Source: Aplidium turbinatum
Taxonomy: Eukaryota; Chordata; Ascidiacea; Aplousobranchia; Polyclinidae
DNA: 64,000 nt
Assembly (NCBI GenBank): GCA_918807975.1
Contig: OU964923.1
Span: forward strand, 2,356,001-2,420,000
Direction: 5' to 3'
Shown: positions 52,336-62,205 of the stretch, piece by piece
Layout: every line of letters begins with the position of its first letter
Position numbering within the stretch: the first letter of the stretch is position 1
Position numbers and translations under genes: made by a program
The notes under the pieces: generated by a model
The model's database searches: none
What the model was told of the DNA's origin: nothing
The model's input: the letters and a program-made list of their open reading frames with translations, nothing else

Positions 52336-54447
52336 CATCAGTAACTCGTGAGAATGTATGTTTCGTCATAGCCTAGTGATGGTAACCACACATACACAAA
52401 TAGGAGATGGCGCTATAGGCCTAATCGTTCAATCTATCACACCAGCTACAATAGTCGATATACGAGCACGCGTCAATGAACGGGAAAAGGTGGAAAAACC
52501 ATAAAAGGTTTAAGACATGCCTGAATAGTAGTTTATGCAGTAGGCTATATGTCTGTAGCTAGCACGGTCACAAAAACAAACATTAAAAAATAAAACGAAA
52601 ATAAAGAGAAGCACATATCAGGGATATCTAAAGAAGGGGATGCGAAGGCCTGCAGCGATTACCTTATTCTCATGACACTACCAGGGCGGTAGTTTGTAAC
52701 GCGTTAAACATGCGGTTCTTCTCACAATTGCAGAAACTTTTGTTGTGCAGCTGGTAGGCTACAGTGTACTGTAGTTGTTCCTATTTCTGACCATCACAGC
52801 AAAAACAATACACGTCAACATAGCAAAGTTCGAGAAAAAGACAGAAGCGACAAAACAGTCAGCTACAAACGACAGTTAGCTAATATTACGTGGAGCAGGG
52901 CTTCCCAAACTTTTTTGCTCGCTACCCCTTTTAATTTTCTAAAATGTTTCGCTGCCCCTTACGATTAAAACGACGAACAGTGCGAAATATACATTTGTGA
53001 TATTTATTGAAAAGCTTAAATTTAACGAAAACCAAAAACAATTTACCACTCTCAGTTCAGTTTGTTTTTATTTATTTCTGACCACAACAACGAAGCTTAT
53101 TGGCAGCCTACTGGAAACAAAACAAAAGAGCAAACACATTTATTCTGTGCGAACAAAGCAAGTCCAGCCGTGGCTCAGTGTTTGTGCAGGTCTCAAGGCG
53201 GTTTCAATGTTGTTTAGGTTGGAACGGTAGGCGAAATGAGAACATTTCAGATAGCCTAAATCATTTTAAAATTTTTGTTTCCAGATGTTCAATTTTTTGA
53301 TGAACGCCTCAATTTTAGATTTCAATGCAAAATATTAATGTTTTCTCCTAGGGAAAAATTAAATTCGTTCAGTTTTTCAAGCAAATCTGACATTTGGCAT
53401 AATTCCAAAAGCTAGATGTCATTGCGAAAATAGTGGACCAAGACTGAATTTTATTGTGTTGGAAAAATCACGATTTCTGTTTTCAACGTAGCCTATATTG
53501 GCTAGCCATTTTAAAGCTTTGACTTTTGAAAGCCATCTCACTTCGCGATGCAGTAAAAGAGTTTTTAACTCCGATTCCATTTCAACTCATAGATTTTCAA
53601 AAATAGGGCAGCCTATTGAGTGCGTGACTCTTAATAAAGTTAATAGGAAGACGGGGCAAAGCGGGACACGTTTCGTAAAAACGTAATTTCAGCAACAGTG
53701 ATGGTTGGATTTAGTTAATTTCTTTTTTAATCGAAAGCCTTAGTTGGTCAGCATATTTGGTTCGAAGATCAAGCGGAATCTTTCTACTGTTATAGTACAA
53801 ATCAAAAAAGATTTTTTTTTAAATGTCCCGCTTTGCCCCAGCCGTGGGGCAAAGCGGGACACTTCATTTTTGCATGATTTCGTACTGTTTAGCCGCTTCT
53901 CTCAAAGACAACTTCTTGCTTTTCACATCTTCTATTGCATTCTTAATATTGATAGCCTATCCGTCCATTTACCCATTTCAGTTTTTCTCTTATAGCGACG
54001 AACCATTGTCAGAATTAAATTGTGTAGGCCTACCGGTACAATATAAATGAATGCTGATAAATATTTTACAATCTTGAAGGCTAAAAGAGTTATAAGCAAA
54101 AATTCAATCAACAGAAGAACCACATATACAATCTAGATTTCTAGAGTTTCATGTTGCCCTAATGCACTGTCCCACTTTGCCCTAAAGTATAGCCTTTAGA
54201 AAATAACATCTCTGCTGAAACCTGTAAAGTTTTAGGTAAAAGTTGCTTTTGTTACCAACAAATACTGTCTCAATGTCTTAAATAAAAACAAAGCTACCAA
54301 CAAATTCGCTTATGCTAACGAATGTGGTAGCTACTTTTCCATCTCTTTTTTATAACAAATCATGCCAGAACACATTTTACTTCCTCACGACACGCGTTGT
54401 GCTCTGCCAGTCGCCATTTTTTTTACAACAAATAGGCTACAGTTTAT

Positions 54448-54836
54448 GGTAGCCACTTTAACAAGGAAAAATTCTGCCACTGCAATTGATTAGAATGCAC
54501 CGCCAACCAATCATAAGCTACATTTTCTATGACCTGAAAAAGAGCGAAAATAAGATGATACAAAGCAAATCAAGTGACAGATTTTCTGTCAGCTGGTTGG
54601 CTTAGGGGTTAGGGCTAGGAAATAGTTTCATTGACGCGGGTTCGATTCCCACCACTGATATTGCTCTTTTTTCTTCTGTAATTACCAAATAATGTTCAAA
54701 ACAAGCATTAACTCTCTGGCTGAGTGCTAGAAAGGTCACAATTGGACGGTAGCCTCTTACAACATGTTCTGATTGGTTGGCGGTTTCATTCTAATCAATT
54801 TCAGTGGCAGAATTTCTACTTGTTAAAGTGGCTACC
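54448..54836. mobile_element. Foldback MITE with tRNA-like centre, perfect 9-bp TSD
   Basis: Arms of about 75 bp start GGTAGCCACTTTAACAAG and mirror each other. Perfect 9-bp duplications ACAGTTTAT at 54439-54447 and 54837-54845. The loop holds a tRNA-like unit (54588-54660). Confidence 0.9.
54588..54660 (+). ncRNA. tRNA-like unit with consensus Pol III boxes inside a MITE
   Basis: Contains a box A match TGGCTTAGGGG and a perfect box B GGTTCGATTCC at normal tRNA spacing. The acceptor stem pairs poorly, so it is not a working tRNA. It may drive Pol III transcription of the MITE. Confidence 0.5.
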
Positions 54837-55252
54837 ACAGTTTATACTTGCCTAACTAGTGCTTCCGGTTAGAGGGAGCTAAAGAATACAAAACGTGAGA
54901 AATCGCGATGTCCCGCTTTGCCCCGTCTTCCCCACTGTCGCAGCATCTCGTACAGAAGTGTTAATATATGGAGTCTTCTTCTTTTATTGTATATGGAGTA
55001 CCTTGTGCAAATTGGTATACTTTCTGCGACCCCTGAAGTTTGCTACGCGACCCCCAGTTTGGGAAGCCCTGACGTAGAGCACATTTAAAGAATACTTCTT
55101 TGGAAACACAATTGAAAAGTTATCAGCAAGCTGTTTTTCTTTACAAAACCTTTTCTGCAGGCTAGATGTAGCCTAAAGCAAGTTGAATTAGTAAGTAGGC
55201 CTATACGGGTAGTTGAAAGCAGGCTAGAGTTAGGCTAACCATGAGCATGCAC

Positions 55253-55560
55253 TCGGCAGCAATGGCCGAGTAGTTAGCGCGTTGGGCTCGCAGTCGATAG
55301 CCTGCACGTTCGACTCCAGCCACCCGCACTTGCTGTTGTTTCTCTGGGCAAGAAACTTTACGATAATTGCCTCTACCCAGTGATCGATTTCGAGTAATGG
55401 GTAGTACCAAATTTAAGTCATAAGTAGAGTAGACAACCGGAAACAGACATTGCCGTCGGCTGCAGCGTGGGTCAGGTGTACGTCGGAAGGCGTACACCGA
55501 TGCATAGCGCTCAAGTCCGCTTTCCCGCAATGCAGGATAAAGATAAACAAACAAACATAG
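55253..55560 (+). mobile_element. tRNA-derived SINE, family 2
   Basis: The head GCAATGGCCGAGTAGTTAGC with box B-like GTTCGACTCCAG, then a body unlike family 1 (TGCCGTCGGCTGCAGCGTGG, GTACGTCGGAAGGCGTACAC) ending GGATAAAGATAAACAAACAA. The head resembles a Leu/Ser-type tRNA in its GGCCGAG start. One copy seen. Confidence 0.72.
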
Positions 55561-56057
55561 TGAGTATCCAGACCTGATGCTAATAGAGCAATGCAAGTTA
55601 TCATAACAACATTTATTAAATTATTATCGGTGCCAATTGTCATTTTAAGATAAACAGAGATAATTTACGATAAACCGAACCCCTTCTATTGTTAGACGTA
55701 ATAAAAGCCTTGGTATCCCGTTGTTTAGAAATCCCTGAAACACGTGTAGTAAGCTATTAAACAACAGCTCAAAGAAAACTGTTGTAGACTGACCTTTACA
55801 CTGACTAGAACTTAGAAGTAGGTTACAAACGGAACTGTTAAGGACGGAACGGGAACTTGAAGAGGGCCGTTCTTCACTCGACCATTCAAAATAACGGTTT
55901 TGACAAAAGACGTCGTAAACAGGCCTATGAGGTTCTTATATTCAGTGGTTCGTGGTAAACTCAACCATCGAATGATTGTTTTAGTAATAACTCAGGTTGT
56001 AAGAATTGTTTAAAATGTGGAATACAATCAAACAAACACCACTTTATTCACTTTCTA

Positions 56058-56309
56058 CTATAAATCAACCACCTTCAGGTAGAATGGTGGACCTGGCAGC
56101 CCTTGGTCGCTATAAACTGAACAGTTTTTGAAATTGCAAGGGGAGAGCGCCCAACCGTAACGAATCAATTCCGCTTCACTGCCCATGGTCGTGCAACCTC
56201 GTGCACTGACCGTCACGGTTCGATGAGTGTATGACGTAATGGGAGCCCAGAGCCAATCAGGAGAAGGCGAGGGCGTTCTGTAATGGCATGACGTCACGTT
56301 GCAGCAAAG
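56058..56309 (-). CDS. SIAE: SIAE copy 2, last coding exon
   Basis: 252 nt, after TACAG. Encodes LCCNVTSCHYRTPSPSPDWL and then IRYGWALSPCNFKNCSVYSD, ending KVVDL and stop. It keeps the cysteine pattern of copy 1 (CC...C...C...C). Confidence 0.93.
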   Translation of the reverse strand, partial: LCCNVTSCHYRTPSPSPDWLWAPITSYTHRTVTVSARGCTTMGSEAELIRYGWALSPCNFKNCSVYSDQGLPGPPFYLKVVDL

Positions 56310-59300
56310 CTGTATGGAAAGTAAATAAGTCGGTTGGAGAGAATGGAATTTGCTTGGTTTTAAATTTCATTCTTAAACTGAGAAAGCTTCTTTGAGAGCT
56401 TAATCCTGGAAGTTTCGCATACTTGTAGAAGCTTTGAACCACTGACACAGGCCCGCTCGCGAAATTTTTTTTCCCACGAGATTTCTGTCTCATTGATTCT
56501 AGTGACTCTAAAAGTAAGATTTTCCGAAAGTGTTTTGAGAGATTGGTTGATTCAGATTGCGAAATAACTATTTGCCAATGAAATTCTGCAATGATAATAA
56601 AATATAAGCTTTCCCTATTAACCCTACTTTTGTGAAAAGCTCTTGTGCATCGCAAATATTAGTTTAAAGAAAAAAAAAAGTTTGACTTCGACGGGCGTCG
56701 AACCCTCATTGTCACGATCACTATGCAGAGGATGAATCCACTGAACTAACCGTGCCAACGAGAAAATGTTGCATTCACACGGTTTTAATACAAACTATTA
56801 CCAAAATATGTAAATGAGACAGAAATCTCGTGGGGAAAAAAATTTCGCGGCCCGCTCGCAAATTTCTTTCCCACAAACTTTCTGTCTCATTTACATATTT
56901 CGGTAAGTGTAGTCATTATTGGTTACCGCGTGGGGTAAATTTTTCTGTCGGTTACTTCGCATAGAGTTTGTATTAATACCGTGTAAATGCAAGCATTTTT
57001 TTCGTTGGCTTGTATATACAGTAGTTCAGTGGTTTCATATTGTACTAAAGTGTTCGTGAGAACGACGGTTCGAAGTCAATTTTTTTTCTATCATTAATCT
57101 TTGGAGTGCACAAGAGCTTTTCAAAAAAAGTAGGGTTAAGGTTGAGCTTATTTTTTTTACGATTGCAGAATTTCATTGGCAAACAATTATTTCGAAATCT
57201 GAATCAACCAATCTCTCAAAACACTTTCGGAAAATTTCACTTTTAGAGTGACCAGCAGAATCAATTTCTTTTCTCAACTTTTTTAAACTTAGGTGTGTCT
57301 CCAGGCTTTTTTTTTCAAGTTCAATATTTAGATTTGTACCTGGAGGGCGAAATATTGGCTGCTAAGTTTGAAAACCGCGCAAAATGAATGGGTAAAAACA
57401 GTTACCGCGCGCGTAACCAGTAATGGCAACACTTACAGAAATATGCAAATGAGACAGAAAGTTTGTGGGAAAAAATGTCGCGTCCCACTCACCGAGGTTG
57501 ACAAAGTGAAGTTTTCGATTGTTGTTGAAGTGTGCGTTGCTCAAGCGTACACCCCGAGAGCCGAATGAGCGCCGCTTGATCTTGAGTCAGTCAGACGTTA
57601 TATCACTGAGCTAACTTAGCAGATTCGATTTGTGAATGTAACGCACAAAATTCAATAATATTACAACCCAATTTACAACACACCAACAATCTTAAGTCGG
57701 CCGCATAGCCGAGAGGTAAGAGTTCTGGAACGGCAATCGAAAGGGCGCTGGTTCGACACCGCTCAAGAGCATGCAGCTGTGTCTTTGGCAGCACACTTAA
57801 AGGCATGCTTGAAGGTTGATACGAAGATTGGCTTCCTTGCCTTCCCCTCCACTTAATCTAAATCTTCAACCACCGGGTGAAAGCCTTGATACGACAAACA
57901 ATCGGAAACTTCACTGTCAATCTCGGTAACCGGCCCTGCGTCAAAAGCCTCTACAAGTATACGAAACTACCAGGAATAACCAATCAAGACTTTGTCAGTC
58001 CCATGATAAAGATTCAAAACCGACCAAAATAAAAAAGAAGATAAACATCGGTTTCATTTCTGGAATCAGATACCTGAAGCTTAATGCTCGCAGTATTGCG
58101 TCAATATCTAACCCACAGTTACACAATGGGTTGTTAGTGAATTGTTTTCACAATGTTATCACTCTGCTTGTGGGTTTCTAGCGCTAACAAAAGCCATTTT
58201 AACCGGCACTATAGTGACGCAATTGTTATTCTAACAATACATATCTCTCGAAAAAATGTTTATGACATCGCAGACAAGACGTTGTAAAGCGCGTCAGACT
58301 GACCTCAAAATTTCGTTTTTCCGTGACATGGAGATGTTGAGAGTAGGGGTACGTTAGAACAATGAGGCCGTCACCAGTGCGCTCTGCCGATTGAGGAAAT
58401 GGGCCTTGAAATTCAACCTTCTGGTTGTAAGCAATGTTTCTTGCTCCGAGGACAAGCCTTGCCGCCACATCCTTCTTATCCCTGGGGTGGATGCTTCCAT
58501 AGGGCGATGCAGCGTCACCCAGGTCGAACGCAACAGCCATGAATGTGTTCAGCATCTTCGGGTTTGGCACATAGCCGTAGTTTGCCGTTTGGTGCCAACG
58601 GAGACGTTGATACGCGCCATAGTCCGGCACGCCTTCGATAGTCGACAGCTGGAACAAAGTAAAAGTTCCATCTACTTGGAACAAAGCGAGACTGGTCATT
58701 ACAAGAGGCACCTTATCTTTCAGCAACAAGCAAGGAATGGTATTTATATGATTCGTCATCGTTTGTGCTTGAGTTTGCAGGGCCGACGATCCACCATTTT
58801 ACGACTACATGTTGGTGATGTTTACTGGAGACTGCATTGAGAGGCTACTAGAAAGCTCCACGTCCCAAAACAGGTTGACCTTCTTTAAACGATCTGACGC
58901 AAGATGACACAAATTGATAATCACGATCATTCATGCGTGACCCAAGTTGCTGCTATTTTGAGGCAGTCAATAAGTCCAGGTGTTGGTTAAACTAGATCGA
59001 TTCATTGCCCAATTCATGAAGTCGAACTACTAGCAGAACACAACATTCCGATCATGGCATCAATGTAAATTAATCAAGAAAGCACAAATAAAAACTTTAG
59101 AGTAAATAAAGAACATGTGAACTTTTTTAAATTGAACTCACTTGAACAAATCCAAAAGGAAATTGTGGATCGGTTTGTCCTCTAGTTCCTTCGTACCAAG
59201 ACTTCCTCCAATCGCTTATCATGGCTGGGAACGAACAAGCGTATTCCTCGTTGTTATAGTTAGCATTTTCCTCACCTGTAAAGAAAACAAGTGGTGAATC

Positions 59301-62072
59301 TGGGAGTGGTAAAAGGTTAGACTCTCGACTCCAGAGGCTCACACGATGACGACGAGAGTCGATTGCATATTTTTGTGGCATCCACGCTTCGTAGTTGAAT
59401 TTGTAGAATATATTGAGAGGAAGGCAAGAAAATCAACTTTTGCCAAAGACACAGCCGCATGTTCTTGAGCAGAATCGAACCGGCGCCCTTTCGAGAATCG
59501 AACAAGAACTGTCAACACTCGGCAATGTGATGATGTGGGTGGTAACATATGAAGATTGAGGTTAACTTGGATAAATGATGGAGAGATGTGCGTTGGGTTG
59601 GAGAGAGAAGATGGTGATCTAGTAGAGGCTCTAGAGCAGGAGCTCAAACACGTGGCCCGTGATGCATTTTTGAACTTTGAGATAATTAACAATTAGGCCT
59701 ACAGTAGGCTACATATTTTTGATATCCCTTTAGTATAAGACAAAATTCACTCTAAAATTGCTAAAAAAAACTGAAAATTTACATCAAACTTCACACGACA
59801 TTTTAGCATTCCTGTCGCGCCCTTTTATCTCGTGCGAAAAACTCGTATTGTTAATCACAATCACATGACATATTCACTTACTGCGAGGTTATCACAATAG
59901 CAACCTTAGCTTTAGTTATTCAAGGGTTTAGTTTTCTCCGCGCTTTTCGAAAGTTAATTGCAAGATTTTTACTGTCCAGGCAGGGGCGCCGGAAGCGGGG
60001 GGGCAGGGGGGGCGGATGCCCCCCCTGCCCTCAATTTTTCTGCAGATGGAGGGGCAGGGGGGGCAATGGTGCCCTTTTGAAGTCATGTAAGCTACTGCAC
60101 ATTTTGCAATATAACAATTTTCTGCTATTCGCTTTTAGCCTAATTATAATCTTTCATTTTTGCCTCAAAATAATATTTACGGCACAAAATTTTGCAACAC
60201 AGCAGCCTACAGGCCTTAATAGGCCTACTCGTTTTTTTTTTTGGCAGCCATCGTGGCCTACCGGGAACTCTTTCTCGGCGGCCAAATTTGCGTGCTTGGA
60301 GGCCAAAATAGAAAAAAAAATCACGATAACACAAGTAAATATAATTAAACTTGCAACAATGCTAAAATGATCACTTAGCGTTGTTGAAGTCTGGGCCTGG
60401 GCGACGTCCGACGGTCCGACAATAGAATCGTTGCACCACGCAATAACTGCTTTATCGGGATTGTCATCCAGTAGGCTACTGCGGGACCATCCAACGACAC
60501 TCGCACAAGTGTCTCCAATGTGGCTGATTTTAAAGAAGTTCGCCATTCCCTAGAATTCTTTTTTGGAACGAAAAACAACTTTCGACGTGTGTTGACGATG
60601 ACGGCAAGGTAATAAAATAAGTATTTTAATAATGTGAAGGACATTACTAAAAGTAGCATAATTTTTGCAAAATATGATCGAAAAATGTTTTCCCCTCGGA
60701 TGTCAACTAACCTAGTTCTCCTTTTTAACAACGATTCAATGTCCGACAACATCGAATCGACATAAAAACGACAATATTGCCGGCCAATGTAATTTTACAC
60801 TTTTCGGATTAAGACTTTGTTAAAATAAACGCCGGGAATTTCAAACAAGACTTACAGCGCTGGTGATCGCAGATGGATATATTCCATACAACAGCAAATG
60901 CTCCCGCACAATACAACAGTGGTGATTATGACGTGCTGACCTAATGCTGCGTCACTCTTTGATACTACATATTTGCGACAGTTAATCCACGATCATTCTA
61001 TTGCGAAATCAAATAATTGGCTAGAAGAGACCGGCGGCCAAACTTGGCCGATTGAGGAGGTAGCACCGGCGGTCATTCAAGCACTACTTAGCGGCCATGG
61101 CCGCCGGCTGCTTTAAAGCTCGACAGTAGGTTACATCAGTATAACATAGCATGATGCCCTTCTTTGTATACCGGACGCTTGTAGATCATTACTCAATACT
61201 GTAGTGAGCTGATAGATTAGCATTATCGCTATATCTTATCTTAAAACTTGAAAAAAAAAACTGGCCTTTTAGTAAACAAAAGTGCCCTTTTTTTATAATC
61301 TTGCCCCCCCAGTCAAAAATCGTTCCGGCGCCCCTGTGTTCAGGTCCGTCGTTTCGTTTGCGTTTTTTTTTTTTATTTGCGTTTTTTAGTCTTCGTACAA
61401 TGTTTTTCCATCTCTTTGTTCTTTCGTCTTTTTCTTTAACGTTCTTGATACATTGTTACTGCCTTCTTGTGTTTAACTGTGTTATTTTGTTTATTGACTT
61501 CTTATTATGTATTGCGTCCTCGGGTGAATTTACAAGTGTTCAACTGTTCATTTGGCCCTCAGAGCAATTTGAGTTTAAGAGCCTTGGTGTAGAGAGAAAA
61601 GTAGTAAAAGAAGATGAAAAGTGGTATTCGGTTTATTCCATTTCACATAATCCATTTGAACACAATGAAGTAAGTAACACAGTGATTTTAAACCAGATTT
61701 TGAACACTGTAGCTTAAGTTAGAAGCGAATTGCTTTAATGTAGTTGTGCTTGCCGAAGGTCATCATTTTCCATCATCTCAGAGCCATTAGTTTGTTGACT
61801 TTAATGATATTTCCACCATGGTCGTGTCAATCATGAAGATGCGATGGGTTAATAAGGCGGTGAACATTTCGTGAATTATAGATCTTAGCTCTACTAGTGT
61901 ATCTTTAAATTGTTGAAAAAGATTTAATAAATATAGGCTACCTTGATACCAGATCGCACCCTTGATGGTCATGTTAAGCAGAGGGTGTATCATGGAGTTC
62001 CACAAAACACTGTTGTGGACAGGATGCTTGGTAGGTACCTCCTTTCCATGTACCACATTTACTTTCGGCCCT
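56058..62072 (-). CDS. SIAE: Sialate O-acetylesterase, copy 2 (last four exons in window)
   Basis: Minus-strand paralogue convergent with copy 1. Coding segments in transcript order: 62072-61942, 59275-59142, 58648-58304 and 56309-56058, with GT-AG borders and the same phases as copy 1. Key words: SVLWNSMIHP, WYQGEEN, ACSFPAMISDWRKSWYEG, RWHQTANYGYVPNPKM, SIHPRDK, CNFKNCSVY. No stop or frameshift in these exons, so the visible part looks functional. The 5' half, including the catalytic serine, should lie beyond 64000. Introns contain two MULE-like MITEs, SINEs and two hAT elements. Role as for copy 1: removal of O-acetyl groups from sialic acid. Confidence 0.92.
56459..56848 (-). mobile_element. 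MULE-like MITE with tRNA-like centre, copy 1
   Basis: Ends GCGAAATTTTTTTTCCCACG and the complement. 9-bp duplications GGCCCGCTC at 56450-56458 and 56849-56857. On the minus strand its centre carries a tRNA-like unit (56684-56757) with box A TAGTTCAGTGG and box B GGTTCGACGCC. Confidence 0.9.
56684..56757 (-). ncRNA. tRNA-like unit in MITE copy 1
   Basis: Minus strand begins GGCACGGTTAGTTCAGTGGA and contains GGGTTCGACGCCC. Box A fits the consensus exactly. The acceptor ends do not pair as in a tRNA. Confidence 0.5.
56858..57481 (+). mobile_element. MULE-like MITE with tRNA-like centre, copy 2
   Basis: Same family as 56459-56848 but in opposite orientation and 624 bp. Target duplication GGCCCGCTC (56849-56857) against GTCCCACTC (57482-57490), 7/9. 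The two elements thus share one target-site copy. Centre tRNA-like unit at 57006-57077 (TAGTTCAGTGG, GGTTCGAAGTC). Confidence 0.87.
57006..57077 (+). ncRNA. tRNA-like unit in MITE copy 2
   Basis: Box A TAGTTCAGTGG is identical to that in copy 1; box B GGTTCGAAGTC has decayed. Same relative place between the arms. Confidence 0.45.
57705..58020 (+). mobile_element. tRNA-derived SINE, variant head, nearly complete
   Basis: The head GGCCGCATAGCCGAGAGGTA with box B GGTTCGACACC differs from family 1, but the body ends with the same module (GGAAACTTCACTGTCAATCT, AAAGCCTCTACAAGTATACG). It is a chimera: a different tRNA head on a shared tail. Confidence 0.8.
58304..58648 (-). CDS. SIAE: SIAE copy 2 exon (SIHPRDK)
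   Basis: 345 nt after TTCCAG. Encodes LSTIEGVPDYGAYQRLRWHQ, then FDLGDAASPYGSIHPRDKKD and ends EKRNFE. Carries the catalytic His/Asp block. One codon longer than the copy 1 exon. Confidence 0.94.
59142..59275 (-). CDS. SIAE: SIAE copy 2 exon (GEEN)
   Basis: 134 nt after TTTACAG, same length and phase as the copy 1 exon. Encodes EENANYNNEEYACSFPAMIS and ends QFPFGFVQ. Confidence 0.94.
59440..59510 (-). mobile_element. SINE head fragment, minus strand
   Basis: The complement contains TCGAAAGGGCGCCGGTTCGA and AACATGCGGCTGTGTCTTTG, matching the head-body junction of the SINE at 57705. Confidence 0.7.
59981..61336 (-). mobile_element. hAT element, 1.36 kb, copy 2 (inverted)
   Basis: Minus-strand copy of 15303-16654 with the same CAGGGGCGCCGGAA ends and length. 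Flanks TGTCCAGG and TGTTCAGG (7/8). The minus frame 60375-60752 contains WRTSLKSATLETLVRVSLDG, the same dimerisation remnant. Both copies are broken in the transposase. Confidence 0.92.
61400..61669 (+). CDS. Possible host exon antisense in a SIAE copy 2 intron
   Basis: ATG at 61400 opens 90 codons ending exactly at a strong donor (GAA|GTAAGT). The product starts with a long hydrophobic segment (MFFHLFVLSSFSLTFLIHCY and more), then a polar part with FIWPSEQFEFKSLGVERKVV and KWYSVYSISHNPFEHNE. It looks like a signal or membrane anchor followed by a secreted or extracellular segment. No family recognised and no following exon was found inside the window on this strand. It could be chance: the region is T-rich, which favours hydrophobic codons. 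Confidence 0.3.
61942..62072 (-). CDS. SIAE: SIAE copy 2 exon (WNSMIHP)
   Basis: 131 nt after TTACAG. Encodes GPKVNVVHGKEVPTKHPVHN and then SVLWNSMIHPLLNMTIKG and WYQ. Phase 2 to 1 as in copy 1, but the first third differs and is five codons shorter. Confidence 0.92.
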
Positions 62073-62205
62073 CTGTAAGAAGTTGATGGTTAAACATGCC
62101 CCTTCGTTGTGCTGTTAGATTGCCATGGGACAGGCCGTACTTTAAGTTAGCTCAAAGGTTGACGAATAGTCGGTTCATCAAAAAAATATGATACAGCTTC
62201 GGTAG

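Larger units (their letters stand above)
53646..54931. mobile_element. Nested element with GGGGCAAAGCGGGACA ends
   Basis: Both termini carry GGAAGACGGGGCAAAGCGGG and its complement. Internal copies of CCCGCTTTGCCCC and GGGGCAAAGCGGGACA near 53824-53865, and a weaker one at 54170, suggest subterminal transposase-binding repeats. Superfamily unknown and no clear target duplication. Confidence 0.75.
52896..55071. mobile_element. hAT element, 2.2 kb, with two levels of nested elements
   Basis: Ends CAGGGCTTCCCAAACTTTTT and AGTTTGGGAAGCCCTG, flanks ACGTGGAG and ACGTAGAG (7/8). Inside lies a GGAAGACGGGGCAAAGCGGG element (53646-54931), and inside that a foldback with a tRNA-like centre (54448-54836). 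No transposase recognised. Confidence 0.88.
56375..57612 (-). mobile_element. SINE family 1, minus strand, interrupted by two MITEs
   Basis: SINE 3' part at 56375-56449 and 5' part at 57491-57612 (GAGGTTGACAAAGTGAAG, GCGCCGCTTGATCTTGAGTC) are contiguous in other copies. The break coincides with the MULE-like elements 56459-56848 and 56858-57481. Confidence 0.85.
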
